Shown: one piece after another, positions 25,491 to 33,364 of the stretch | Layout: the number at the start of each line of letters is the position of its first letter | Numbering within the stretch: the stretch's first letter is position 1 | DNA from: Fibrobacterales bacterium Fibro_02 | GTDB taxonomy: Bacteria; Fibrobacterota; Fibrobacteria; Fibrobacterales; Fibrobacteraceae | DNA: 64,000 nucleotides | Assembly (NCBI GenBank): GCA_001603905.1 | Contig: LVAE01000015.1 | Location: 1-64,000 of the forward strand | Reading direction: 5' to 3' | The notes under the pieces: model-generated | Database searches by the model: none | What the model was told of the DNA's origin: nothing | Seen by the model: only the letters and a program-made list of their open reading frames with translations | Position numbers and translations under genes: made by a program

Positions 25491-26324
25491 ATGAAACAAA
25501 AATGGGTGCTGGGGGCACTGATTGCATTTTTCGTTTGCTTCACGGGATGTGGGAAGTCCGACACCCCGGAAAATCGTGTCTTTGCAATTAAGGATTTAGC
25601 GAATAAGAAGGTTGGTGTGCTGGAGGCAAGCACCGCTGAGGTATATGCTGCAGATTTTGGTGGTGATACGGCGAAGATCCTGGTGGAAAAGTATCCTACC
25701 TTGGAAGAGGCCGTTCAGGCGCTTCGTCGTGGCGACGTGGATGCCGTTCTGGGTGACGATGCTCCTGCTTCTGTCTTTGAAGGCAAATATCAGTCCCTGC
25801 GCATTCTTGATGAAGTCTTTATGGAAGAATCGTATGCGGGAATTGTCGCCAAGAAGAATTGGGGACTCCTCGATACGGTGAACATGGCCCTTATCCAAAT
25901 GCGGACGATGGGCGTCTATGATTCTATTTTCGGGTCGTATATTGGCGGTTCGGGCGATTACCATTTTAAGCCGGATTCTGCGAGCGGTCCTGTATTGAGA
26001 ATTGCGACCAATGCCGAGTTCCCGCCGTACGAGTTCAGAACCGAAAATGGTCCCCAGGGAATAGATATAGAGATTGCGCGTTACATCGCGGATTTTATGG
26101 AACGTCCGCTTGAAATTGTCGATATCGATTTTGACGAAATCATTGCTGCGGTGGATTCTGGAAAGGCCGATATCGGTCTTGCGGCACTTTCAGTCACCGA
26201 AGAACGCGAACGGATCGTGAATTTCACGGATCATTACGCGAAGTCAAAGATTGTGGTGATGGTGCGTAGCGGCGAAGAAGAGTCTACCTTCCAGCGCATC
26301 AAGGATACCCTGTTCGGTGACTAA
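25491..26324 (+). CDS. Circularly permuted SBP_bac_3-type solute-binding lipoprotein
   Basis: 277 residues; lipoprotein signal with Cys20 (CFTGCGKS). Parts of an amino-acid-binding protein (GlnH/HisJ family) occur in swapped order. Residues ~30-148 match the normal C-terminal half (IKDLANKKVGVLEASTAEVY, EAVQALRRGDVDAVLGDD, MRTMGVYDSIFGSYI). Residues ~162-265 match the normal N-terminal half (LRIATNAEFPPYEF, GIDIEIARYIADF, GKADIGLAALSVTEERE, VNFTDHYAKSKIVVMV). Ligand residues (TEERER arginine, DAVLGDD aspartate) are kept. The frame ends cleanly and no extra half lies outside it. No ABC permease or ATPase genes are near. It could bind an amino acid or act as a sensor. Confidence 0.85.
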   Translation: MKQKWVLGALIAFFVCFTGCGKSDTPENRVFAIKDLANKKVGVLEASTAEVYAADFGGDTAKILVEKYPTLEEAVQALRRGDVDAVLGDDAPASVFEGKYQSLRILDEVFMEESYAGIVAKKNWGLLDTVNMALIQMRTMGVYDSIFGSYIGGSGDYHFKPDSASGPVLRIATNAEFPPYEFRTENGPQGIDIEIARYIADFMERPLEIVDIDFDEIIAAVDSGKADIGLAALSVTEERERIVNFTDHYAKSKIVVMVRSGEEESTFQRIKDTLFGD

Positions 26325-27238
26325 CTGAAGTTTCCGTGGTAATTCCAGCTCCACTGTTCGGGGTGCTCGGAAATCCACGATTCAATTTCTTTTGCGATAC
26401 TTGAGACGAGTGCACTGTGCTCGTCTTTTTGCAATTTGTGGTCCACGTGCGTTTTGTCGAATTGAGGCGGATAGTATTTTTCGAAGCGAATCACGATGCG
26501 CTTTTGGGGGGCGTATTCGGTCCATGTGCGGAAGAGGACGATGCCTGCACCCATCTCGTTCACCTTTTGCGGAAGGCGTAGGTACAGTGTACTCTTTTGT
26601 CCGAAGAGTTCGACGGAGTTGCCCTTGGTGTTCTTGCCTTGGTCGAATACCATCGCGAGAATTCCTTTGGTGTGGAACAGGTCACGGAGAAGTTTTCCTG
26701 TTTCTTCGGGGTGGTATTCGGTGAGGTGCGGGGCGCTGCGGAGATCCTTGAGGACTTCGCGGAAGGCTTCGTCGCCAACGGAATCGGTAATCAGGTGCAC
26801 GTGTTCGCTGTAGCGGCAAAGAGCCCGATGCAGCAGCTCAAATGCGCCTTGATGGATGCTGATGCCAGCAATGGGCTTGCCGTTCTTGGCGCATTCCGCG
26901 ATTGCATCACGGATGATTTCTTCGTTCTCGTAGACGATCCTGCTTTCGACACTTTTGAAGCGGGCGAGTCCACGGTACGAATCCAACGCGTTCCAGAAGA
27001 TTCCCTTGAAAACGTCGCGGGCCGTAGTGCTTATTTTCAAATAGGCCTTCGCATTTTTGAGGTGCTTTACCGTGCGGCCGTAAGCTCGCTTGGTGTGGAG
27101 TGCCTTGTAGACTGGAAAAGCAACCGCAAAAAGTGCCGAATAGAAAACATCCGGCACTCTCAACAAAACGTTCAGCAGAATCTTGTATGTCTTACTCTTC
27201 GTCAAATTCCAGAATGTTTCTGCCGAGTTCACGTTCAA
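26321..27238 (-). CDS. Lipid A biosynthesis (LpxL/HtrB-like) acyltransferase family protein
   Basis: 305 residues. An N-terminal hydrophobic anchor (VFYSALFAVAFPVY) is followed by the catalytic HxxxxE motif (SIHQGAFELLH), a second conserved block (AMVFDQGKNTKG) and the family ending HPEQWSWNYHGNF. Relatives add acyl chains to lipid A precursors on the inner-membrane face; the exact acceptor is unknown. The start is uncertain: no ATG fits, and TTG or GTG codons at 27238/27232 lie inside the end of the UDP-sugar pyrophosphorylase gene, so translational coupling is likely. Its stop overlaps that of the converging binding protein. Confidence 0.8.
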   Translation of the reverse strand: MNVNSAETFWNLTKSKTYKILLNVLLRVPDVFYSALFAVAFPVYKALHTKRAYGRTVKHLKNAKAYLKISTTARDVFKGIFWNALDSYRGLARFKSVESRIVYENEEIIRDAIAECAKNGKPIAGISIHQGAFELLHRALCRYSEHVHLITDSVGDEAFREVLKDLRSAPHLTEYHPEETGKLLRDLFHTKGILAMVFDQGKNTKGNSVELFGQKSTLYLRLPQKVNEMGAGIVLFRTWTEYAPQKRIVIRFEKYYPPQFDKTHVDHKLQKDEHSALVSSIAKEIESWISEHPEQWSWNYHGNFS

Positions 27239-28532
27239 ACACGCGGCGGCTGAGTCCTTCGCCGGCGTAGCTCAACGTGGGCGACACTTCGTACAGTTTG
27301 TTCGGGGTCACTTCGACGTGGGCCTTGCGCAACCATTCGCGGTGAAGGCGGCCAATCATGGTACGAGCGGTCTTCGGGCTGTCGTTTCCTTCGGCGTTCT
27401 TCACGGGCGAAAATTCTTCTTCGCGGACCACGCCGAACGGCATCATCGTGCCCAGTTGCGGGAAGGCGTCAAACAGGAACTGTTCGAACTTCCAGCATTT
27501 TTCGATGCCGCAAACGGTCTTACGGGCAGTGTGCCACGGGAGCTTGCTTGTCTGCAACTTGCGCAGGCCCTCAAGCTTGAACAGGTGAATGGCGATGTTG
27601 CCACCGTCGAATGTGAGGCTTCCGTCGGCGTTTGTCATGTCGCGGTAGTTTTCGGGAAGGTCGCTGTATTCGACGACGCCGGGCTTGCCGTTCTGCAAGG
27701 CGAAGATGCCCACTTTTTCGTTGGGTCCCGCCTTGTGTACCACCTTGGATGCCGACATGCTGCGACCTTCGCTCGCGAGAGCACCGATGAAGGCGGGGTC
27801 GCAAATGCGGCAGAGTGCGTTATCGACGCTATAAAGGAATACGTAGCGCACGCCCTTTTCAATCAACCAGGCGAGGGTTCCGCTCTGGGCGAGCGCGCGG
27901 AAGCAGCCGCCGTTTCCATCGGGAACGAGTGCCAAACGGTTGTTTTCGTCTACGACGGCCTTTCCGTTCGGGTCGAGCGCGCAAATGGTGCCCTGTTCAA
28001 AGAATCGAATGTTTTCGCGGGCGTAACCGAAAAAGTTGTGTTCGGTAAAGAAGTTGACCGTTGCTTCGTGGTTCAGCGGACTCGTCATGATGCACCACGG
28101 AATGGGGTGGCCGACTTGTGCGGCCAGGTTCTGCAAGCGTTCCGCCTGCAACTGGAACAGGCTCTTGTGGCTCGGAAGACCGATATCGAACATGCCCTTC
28201 GGACCATCGAAACCGAGGCGGGAACCTTGACCGCCTGCAACCAAGAATGCGGCCACCTGACCCTTGCCGAGAAGAATTTCTCCTGTTTCTTTCCAGAAGT
28301 CGTAACGCAAGTCGTCGGTTGCAATCTTGAACGGCATAGGCTTCAAGTCGCCCGACACGTTGTCGTCGAGCGAGGCGTTCGATTTTTCGGTGTAAAGAGC
28401 CTTGAGTTCTTCCCAGTCCTGGCTAGCAATGTCGCGTTCCAGATTCTTGCGGGCATCCCCGCTCAAAGATTCAAGCTTGGCGACCAGCTCTTGCTGCCCC
28501 GCCGCATTCAAAGTTTCGATAATGTCGTTCAT
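27192..28532 (-). CDS. UDP-N-acetylglucosamine/UDP-sugar pyrophosphorylase (UAP1/UDPGP type)
   Basis: 446 residues. The eukaryote-like UDPGP family signature is clear: LVAGGQGSRLGFDGPKGMFD near residue 98, then PIPWCIMTSPLNHEAT, VPDGNGGCFRAL and the uridine/metal region VFLYSVDNALCRICDP. It makes a UDP-sugar, probably UDP-GlcNAc or a related hexosamine, from UTP and sugar-1-phosphate, unlike the bacterial GlmU. The lipid A-type acyltransferase gene overlaps its 3' end, suggesting envelope precursor supply. No Shine-Dalgarno; CTATATT lies exactly 7 bases before the ATG. Confidence 0.88.
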   Translation of the reverse strand: MNDIIETLNAAGQQELVAKLESLSGDARKNLERDIASQDWEELKALYTEKSNASLDDNVSGDLKPMPFKIATDDLRYDFWKETGEILLGKGQVAAFLVAGGQGSRLGFDGPKGMFDIGLPSHKSLFQLQAERLQNLAAQVGHPIPWCIMTSPLNHEATVNFFTEHNFFGYARENIRFFEQGTICALDPNGKAVVDENNRLALVPDGNGGCFRALAQSGTLAWLIEKGVRYVFLYSVDNALCRICDPAFIGALASEGRSMSASKVVHKAGPNEKVGIFALQNGKPGVVEYSDLPENYRDMTNADGSLTFDGGNIAIHLFKLEGLRKLQTSKLPWHTARKTVCGIEKCWKFEQFLFDAFPQLGTMMPFGVVREEEFSPVKNAEGNDSPKTARTMIGRLHREWLRKAHVEVTPNKLYEVSPTLSYAGEGLSRRVFERELGRNILEFDEE

Positions 28533-28539
28533 ATGGAAT

Positions 28540-28546
28540 AATATAG
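28540..28546 (-). promoter_or_regulatory. Putative leaderless promoter -10 of the UDP-sugar pyrophosphorylase gene
   Basis: On the minus strand CTATATT, then 7 bases (ATTCCAT), then the ATG at 28532. No ribosome site. Confidence 0.5.
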
Positions 28547-28632
28547 AAATGTAACACTACATTTGCCTAAAAAGGTATATTTATATCAACGAGAAATCTC
28601 GTCTGAAAAAAACTTTATGCATGGGGTGTCTT

Positions 28633-29994
28633 ATGAAATGTGTCTTATCTACAATATTTTCGCTTACGGCTGCTATGTTGGCGGCTTGCTCTAATTCGTC
28701 TACTTCTTCTGCGGAAGAACCTTCTACGATGCTTGACTCGTCTTCTTCGGAAGAATTGTCTTCGTCAGATGAGAAATACATCGTTGATGGACGTGACGGC
28801 CAGAAGTACCGTGTCGTTACCATTGGTTCGCAAACCTGGATGGCCGAAAACCTGAACTTTAAGACGGAAAAGAGCCATTGCTACAATGATGTGGACAGCA
28901 ACTGCACTAAATATGGGCGACTTTACACTTGGGCTGATGCAATGGATAGTGCGGGGGTGTTCAGTTCAACAGGAAAGGGTTGCGGATTTGGGGCTTATTG
29001 TTCGAAAGGTCATGATCTCGGTCGCGTCCGTGGAATCTGCCCCAAAGGTTGGCATCTGCCGGATGATGAATTTGCCTCTCTGCTGGATGCAGCTGGTGGT
29101 GGGTTTGGAGAAGACACTTGGCGTAAACTCAAATCAACCTCTGGTTGGCCTTGTTATTTCTGTGATGACTCTGATGAATATGATATGCGAGATGATTATA
29201 ATGGCACGGACGATTTTGGGTTCTCTATTCTACCCGCAGGCCTTTCTGATAGGGGTACATTTGCTAGTAGGGGTGCCAGTGCGTGTTTCTGGATGTCTGT
29301 TGAAATAAGTTTTGATGAAGCAAATCATCGAGGTCCTAGATGTGACTCTGGGGAACATTATTGGGCTATGCACGATCACTTCAAGGACAATGGCCTTTCC
29401 ATTCGTTGTGTCAAGGACGAACCGGAATCATCGAGTTCCGTTGCTCCGTCAAGTAGCAGCAAGATAGAGCCCATTGAAGGCACTTGGGTCGATCCGCGGG
29501 ATCATCAAACATACAAGACTGTTACTATAGGGACTCAGACATGGCTTGCCCAAAATATGAACTATAAAGACGAAAAAAGTTCCTGCTACAATAATGAGGA
29601 CAGTAATTGTGTCAAGTATGGGCGTTTATATAGCTGGATTAGAGCGATGGATGCATGCCTGGGGGCAGGCCTTGATTTTCCTAGCGACTACGATTATGAA
29701 GTCTTGTTTGCCAATGTAGGGGGACAAGCGATAGCGGGGAAAATGCTTAAATCGGGTGCTGGCTGGGAAAGTTCTGAGAAGGGAAACGGTACTGACGAAT
29801 ATCTCTTTTCTGTCTTGCCTACGGGTTTTGGGACTGATGGGAGCGAAATGGGGCAAAATGCATATTTTTGGATATATGCGGGCGGTGGGATAAATGAAGG
29901 TTATGTGGGGGTACTAGGTAATACTGATGAGGTTTTTTGGAGCGTAGATAGTAAATTCCTCAATGAGAAACTTCCCGTCCGTTGCTTGTTATAA
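28633..29994 (+). CDS. Lipoprotein with two FISUMP domains
   Basis: 453 residues from the second in-frame ATG (28633), preceded by GGGGTG and giving a compact lipoprotein signal (LTAAMLAACSNSS). A Ser/Glu-rich tether leads to two FISUMP domains at ~45-255 and ~280-453. Both contain VTIGxQTWxAxNxNxK, KSxCYNxxDSNCxKYGRLYxW and a late IRC/VRC cysteine. The Ser-rich linker SSSVAPSSSSK joins them. The second domain lacks the GWHLP segment seen in the first and is more A/T-rich, so the duplicate may be decaying or has diverged. Surface-exposed; function unknown. Confidence 0.85.
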   Translation: MKCVLSTIFSLTAAMLAACSNSSTSSAEEPSTMLDSSSSEELSSSDEKYIVDGRDGQKYRVVTIGSQTWMAENLNFKTEKSHCYNDVDSNCTKYGRLYTWADAMDSAGVFSSTGKGCGFGAYCSKGHDLGRVRGICPKGWHLPDDEFASLLDAAGGGFGEDTWRKLKSTSGWPCYFCDDSDEYDMRDDYNGTDDFGFSILPAGLSDRGTFASRGASACFWMSVEISFDEANHRGPRCDSGEHYWAMHDHFKDNGLSIRCVKDEPESSSSVAPSSSSKIEPIEGTWVDPRDHQTYKTVTIGTQTWLAQNMNYKDEKSSCYNNEDSNCVKYGRLYSWIRAMDACLGAGLDFPSDYDYEVLFANVGGQAIAGKMLKSGAGWESSEKGNGTDEYLFSVLPTGFGTDGSEMGQNAYFWIYAGGGINEGYVGVLGNTDEVFWSVDSKFLNEKLPVRCLL

Positions 29995-29998
29995 ATCA

Positions 29999-30024
29999 AA
30001 AAAGCCAGCGTAAGCTGGCTTTTT
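29999..30024. terminator. Bidirectional terminator
   Basis: Perfect 11-bp stem AAAAAGCCAGC-GTAA-GCTGGCTTTTT between the FISUMP lipoprotein and mraY, which converge. Confidence 0.85.
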
Positions 30025-30047
30025 ACTTATGCAAAAATGATTGTCGG

Positions 30048-31196
30048 CTAACGAATGCCGAAGAAAATTACCATGCTCACGATGAGGGCGAAGATGCTCA
30101 CGAGGTGCATGCGCCACACGATCTTGGAATTCATGAGCGGCTTGCTCGGGAAGCGTCCTTCCCACTTCTTTTGGTAGTGGTGGTGGAGCGGGGCGCAAAG
30201 GAAAATGCGCTTGCCTTCGCCGGTGGTCTTCTTGGTGAACTTGAACCAGCTGATCTGCAGGAGCACGGAGCAGGCTTCGGCGATGATGATAATGCACACG
30301 ATGGGGAGGAATAGTCCTGCTTGCACCAGGATGAACATAATGCCAATCGCTGCGCCAAAGCCCACGGAACCTGCATCGCCCATGTAGATTTCGGCCGGAG
30401 GGCTATTGAACCACAAGTAGGCGAGGAGTGCGCCTGCAATGGACATGGCGAGCGGGAAAAGTTCGTCGCAGCCTGGCAGGTAAGGAACACTCAAGTACTG
30501 GCTAAAGATAAAGTTGCCGCTCACATAGGCCACGAGGCCCACAAACACCATGCTTGAAAGAATCGGTACAGAGACAAGGCTGTCGAGACCGTCGGTGAAG
30601 TTCGTTCCGTTGGCAGAAGCTGCAATCACGAAGGTCATGAATCCGACGAAAATCCAGTTGGGCAGGTGAATCTGGAAAACACTAATGGGGCAGAAGGGAA
30701 TGGTCAGGTCGCCCTTGAGTTCGGGAATGAACTTGTAGCAGAAAATGGCAACGACCAGGCTAAACAAGAAATAGAGGAACAGACGAAGGCTGCTGGAAAT
30801 GCCGTCGGCCTTGTCCATGTAGTCGGCGGCCTTGAGCTTGCCGAGCTTGATCAGGCGCTTGGCCTTGACCTTTGCGATATCGTCGATGGCGCCCACGGCA
30901 GAAAATGCCGCTAGCACGATCAGGGTCGAAATGGTGTACCCGTTCATCTTGCACACCAGGAGCGACACGATTTCTACAACGATTACTAGGAGGAGGCCCC
31001 CCATGATCGGGGGAGACTTGGATTTTCCGTCCTTATCGAAGTCGGAGGTTGCGTCAAGGCTCTGGAGCTTGCGGATATAGACCGGCATAAGGCACATGAC
31101 TAAGATGATGGAAAGCATGGCGGCGGTACCTGCACGGAACAGACGACCGTCGAAAAGATCAATACTAGTTAAATGATAAAGCCATTGACAAAGCAT
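30048..31196 (-). CDS. mraY: Phospho-N-acetylmuramoyl-pentapeptide transferase
   Basis: 382 residues from the ATG at 31196 (MLCQWLYHLTSIDLFD), which matches the usual MraY start; an in-frame TTG at 31241 is less likely. MraY moves phospho-MurNAc-pentapeptide to undecaprenyl phosphate, making lipid I of peptidoglycan. Ten TM segments and the catalytic motifs are present: KSPPIMGG, ANGTNFTDGLDSL, YMGDAGSVGFG and FLCAPLHHHYQKKW. It is unlinked to other division/cell-wall genes, although in many bacteria it lies in the dcw cluster. The 65-base gap to the divergent zinc-ribbon gene holds both promoters. Confidence 0.95.
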   Translation of the reverse strand: MLCQWLYHLTSIDLFDGRLFRAGTAAMLSIILVMCLMPVYIRKLQSLDATSDFDKDGKSKSPPIMGGLLLVIVVEIVSLLVCKMNGYTISTLIVLAAFSAVGAIDDIAKVKAKRLIKLGKLKAADYMDKADGISSSLRLFLYFLFSLVVAIFCYKFIPELKGDLTIPFCPISVFQIHLPNWIFVGFMTFVIAASANGTNFTDGLDSLVSVPILSSMVFVGLVAYVSGNFIFSQYLSVPYLPGCDELFPLAMSIAGALLAYLWFNSPPAEIYMGDAGSVGFGAAIGIMFILVQAGLFLPIVCIIIIAEACSVLLQISWFKFTKKTTGEGKRIFLCAPLHHHYQKKWEGRFPSKPLMNSKIVWRMHLVSIFALIVSMVIFFGIR

Positions 31197-31247
31197 GTCG
31201 CAAAGATAAAATATTGTGGCCGTGTTGGCCTGAATTGTCAAAAATTT

Positions 31248-31254
31248 CTACATT
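31248..31254 (+). promoter_or_regulatory. Putative leaderless promoter -10 of the zinc-ribbon gene
   Basis: CTACATT followed by 7 bases and the ATG at 31262; no Shine-Dalgarno. Confidence 0.45.
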
Positions 31255-31261
31255 ATAGGGC

Positions 31262-31759
31262 ATGAGCGAATTGCATATTGACTGCCCCCACTGCGGCACT
31301 TCTTTTGACGCACAGATTCAAGGCGATAAGGCCAATATGATGGTTTTTTGCTGTGCCCGCTGCAAGACTCCCCTGATGTACTATCATGGAGAGGTTGCCG
31401 AGCTTGACCGTGACGAATTTGCGGGGCTCCGCAAGAAGCTCAGCCGAGCCATTGACGCCGTCGTCAGCAACGGTGGTGCCATGGGTGCAGTCGCCGAGGC
31501 GCTTAAGAAGATGGTTGATGCATCCGATGCTCTTGCCGAAGAACGCTCCGTCGAGAAAAACGAGAACCTGCCGCAACCGCGAGCAGGGTCTGCTCCGTCG
31601 GAATTCGATGATGCTGCCGAAAACATCGCCGGAGCCATGGCTCCGAACGATTCAGCTCGCGAACCGGTGCATAAGGAAGCTCTCTCGGACGATATGCTGG
31701 CAGGTCTGCAGAAAGATCTCGACGAACTCGATGTCGACAGCTTCCTGGATAAGCTGTAG
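31262..31759 (+). CDS. Zinc-ribbon protein of unknown function
   Basis: 165 residues. The N-terminus holds a CxxC...CxxC zinc ribbon (DCPHCGTSFDAQIQ, then FCCARCKTPLMYY), like MJ0042-type zinc fingers. The rest is acidic and helical (LRKKLSRAIDAVV, LQKDLDELDVDSFLDKL) with no TM segment. No enzyme motif is seen. The LysE-type exporter gene begins 5 bases after the stop, so the two are co-transcribed, but a shared role is not evident. Confidence 0.65.
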   Translation: MSELHIDCPHCGTSFDAQIQGDKANMMVFCCARCKTPLMYYHGEVAELDRDEFAGLRKKLSRAIDAVVSNGGAMGAVAEALKKMVDASDALAEERSVEKNENLPQPRAGSAPSEFDDAAENIAGAMAPNDSAREPVHKEALSDDMLAGLQKDLDELDVDSFLDKL

Positions 31760-31764
31760 TTTTT

Positions 31765-32373
31765 ATGCTTGAATTCTTTATTGCTGCCTTGGTGGTAGCG
31801 GTCGCTCCCGGTCCCGACAACCTGTTTGTGCTTGCCCAAAGTGCAACTCATGGAGCCAAGGCGGGCTTTTGCGTGATTTGCGGCCTTTGCACGGGTATTG
31901 TAATCCAGGTGACCTTGCTGGTGCTCGGAGTTTCCGCGTTGATTGCCGCAAGTCCGAAGGCGTTCTTTGTGATGCAGTGCCTTGGGGCGGCTTACCTGCT
32001 ATACCTGGCGTACAAAAGTTTCAGGGTGCGTGCGGGGACCGTGAAGTTGAATGAAGGCGGCGAACGCTTGCCTCTTCGCAAGCTTTACCTGCGCGGAATT
32101 ATCATGAACATCACGAACCCGAAGGCGGTTCTTTTTGCGCTTTCGTTCATTCCGCCGGCAGTCAAGATGGATAGTCCGTTGAACCCGACCGTTCAGATGG
32201 TGATTCTCGGGGCGGAATTCATTCTGGCGACTTTTATAGTGTTCGGTTCTGTTGCGCTTTTGGCGGGTGCCGTCAAGAAGTTTATGCTCAAGAGCCCGAA
32301 GGCGAACCGCAACCTCAACTGGTTCAGTGGGGCTGTGTTCGTTCTTCTTGCTGTCGCATTGTTTGCTCTATAG
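31765..32373 (+). CDS. LysE/RhtB-family amino acid exporter
   Basis: 202 residues with the six-TM layout of the LysE/RhtB family. The N-terminus carries VAVAPGPDNLFVLAQSATHGAKAGFCV, the conserved PGP motif and following loop. FxxG-xNxxNPKA-type residues appear as RGIIMNITNPKAVLFALSF. These proteins export amino acids or derivatives by proton exchange; the substrate is unknown. It is the second gene of an operon with the zinc-ribbon protein. Its last codons overlap the 3' end of the converging DHH gene by 6 bases. Confidence 0.85.
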   Translation: MLEFFIAALVVAVAPGPDNLFVLAQSATHGAKAGFCVICGLCTGIVIQVTLLVLGVSALIAASPKAFFVMQCLGAAYLLYLAYKSFRVRAGTVKLNEGGERLPLRKLYLRGIIMNITNPKAVLFALSFIPPAVKMDSPLNPTVQMVILGAEFILATFIVFGSVALLAGAVKKFMLKSPKANRNLNWFSGAVFVLLAVALFAL

Positions 32374-33327
32374 TTGCTGACGGATCAATCCGAGAATCTT
32401 CTCAATCGTAATTTCAGGAGCATCGCTGGAGTCGCCGCCTGCAGCGCGGGTGTGGCCGCCTCCGCCGAATTCGCGGGCGATGGCGTTAACATCTACGATA
32501 TAGTTGCTGCGCAGGCTAATCTTGTACTTGCCGTTCACGGGGTACAGGAATAAGGCCACTTCGGTGCCGCCGACTTCGCGGATGGTATCGATGACATTCG
32601 AAAGCTCAACCGGCGTCACGTCAAAGCGGGCCATGTCCTCGGGCGTAATGTAGGCGTAAACTACCTTGCCGTCGAGTCCGAGCTTGCAATGCTCCATGAC
32701 GAATCCAGTTACGAGCGTCTGCTTGTAGGTGCGCGTGTAGTAGGTCTCGTTTACGATTTTCGCGAAGTCGATTCCCTTTTCGATCAGGTCGCCGACGACT
32801 TGCATGGTGCGCTTGCCGGTGCAGCTGAACTTGAAGGCACCCGTGTCGTGCACGATGCCCAGGTACATGCTGTTGGCCGCTTCTTTTGAAACCTTGCTCT
32901 TGTCGAGGTTGACGTAAAGCTCTTCGCTCGCGGAACTTGCCTCGGGTTCCACCAGGTTCAGGGTGCAAAGGTTCAGCGGGTTCGAAATATGGTGGTCGAT
33001 GTTGATGGTCTTTTTAGCGGAACGAATGCATTCGGCTCCGTTTGCTCCTACGCGCTCGAAGCTCGGCGTATCCATCAGGAACACAAGGTCATAGGGCTTG
33101 CCGTTGTTGCTTTCTGCTGTCCATGCGGAGTGGGCGTCGCTTGCTCCGCGCAGAATCTTGTAGCTTTCGGGAAAATTCTCAAGATACAGGTCCACGCCGA
33201 TGCCTGGGTAGTTGTCCTTGATGTAGTTGTAGATACCCGTGGTAGATCCTACGCAGTCGCCGTCCGGGCGGACATGCCCGAAAATGGCTACAGAACTTGC
33301 TTCGCTTAAAAATTCATCGATTTTCAT
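32368..33327 (-). CDS. DHH-family phosphoesterase (NrnA-like)
   Basis: 319 residues from the ATG at 33327; the frame stays open further upstream but would enter the divergent gene. DHH motifs: FGHVRPDGDCVGS, LMDTPSFERVG, INIDHHISNP and LGIVHDTGAF. The DHHA1 domain ends with FGGGGHTRAAGG. NrnA-like enzymes degrade very short RNA oligonucleotides and the nucleotide pAp; relatives degrade cyclic di-nucleotide products such as pGpG, which would suit the c-di-GMP pair at 34-38 kb (inference). The start has no ribosome site; CTATATT lies exactly 7 bases before the ATG. Confidence 0.85.
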   Translation of the reverse strand: MKIDEFLSEASSVAIFGHVRPDGDCVGSTTGIYNYIKDNYPGIGVDLYLENFPESYKILRGASDAHSAWTAESNNGKPYDLVFLMDTPSFERVGANGAECIRSAKKTINIDHHISNPLNLCTLNLVEPEASSASEELYVNLDKSKVSKEAANSMYLGIVHDTGAFKFSCTGKRTMQVVGDLIEKGIDFAKIVNETYYTRTYKQTLVTGFVMEHCKLGLDGKVVYAYITPEDMARFDVTPVELSNVIDTIREVGGTEVALFLYPVNGKYKISLRSNYIVDVNAIAREFGGGGHTRAAGGDSSDAPEITIEKILGLIRQQL

Positions 33328-33334
33328 GTCAAGG

Positions 33335-33341
33335 AATATAG
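33335..33341 (-). promoter_or_regulatory. Putative leaderless promoter -10 of the DHH gene
   Basis: On the minus strand CTATATT, CCTTGAC, ATG: 7-base spacing. It shares a 37-base gap with the opposite promoter at 33351. Confidence 0.5.
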
Positions 33342-33350
33342 TAAACATTT

Positions 33351-33357
33351 CTATATT
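33351..33357 (+). promoter_or_regulatory. Putative leaderless promoter -10 of the Cof-type HAD gene
   Basis: CTATATT, GCGACCC, ATG: 7-base spacing, no Shine-Dalgarno. Confidence 0.5.
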
Positions 33358-33364
33358 GCGACCC

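Noticed and set aside
27183-28541. 452-codon plus-strand open frame
   Set aside because: Antisense to the UDP-sugar pyrophosphorylase, which carries a complete UDPGP signature.
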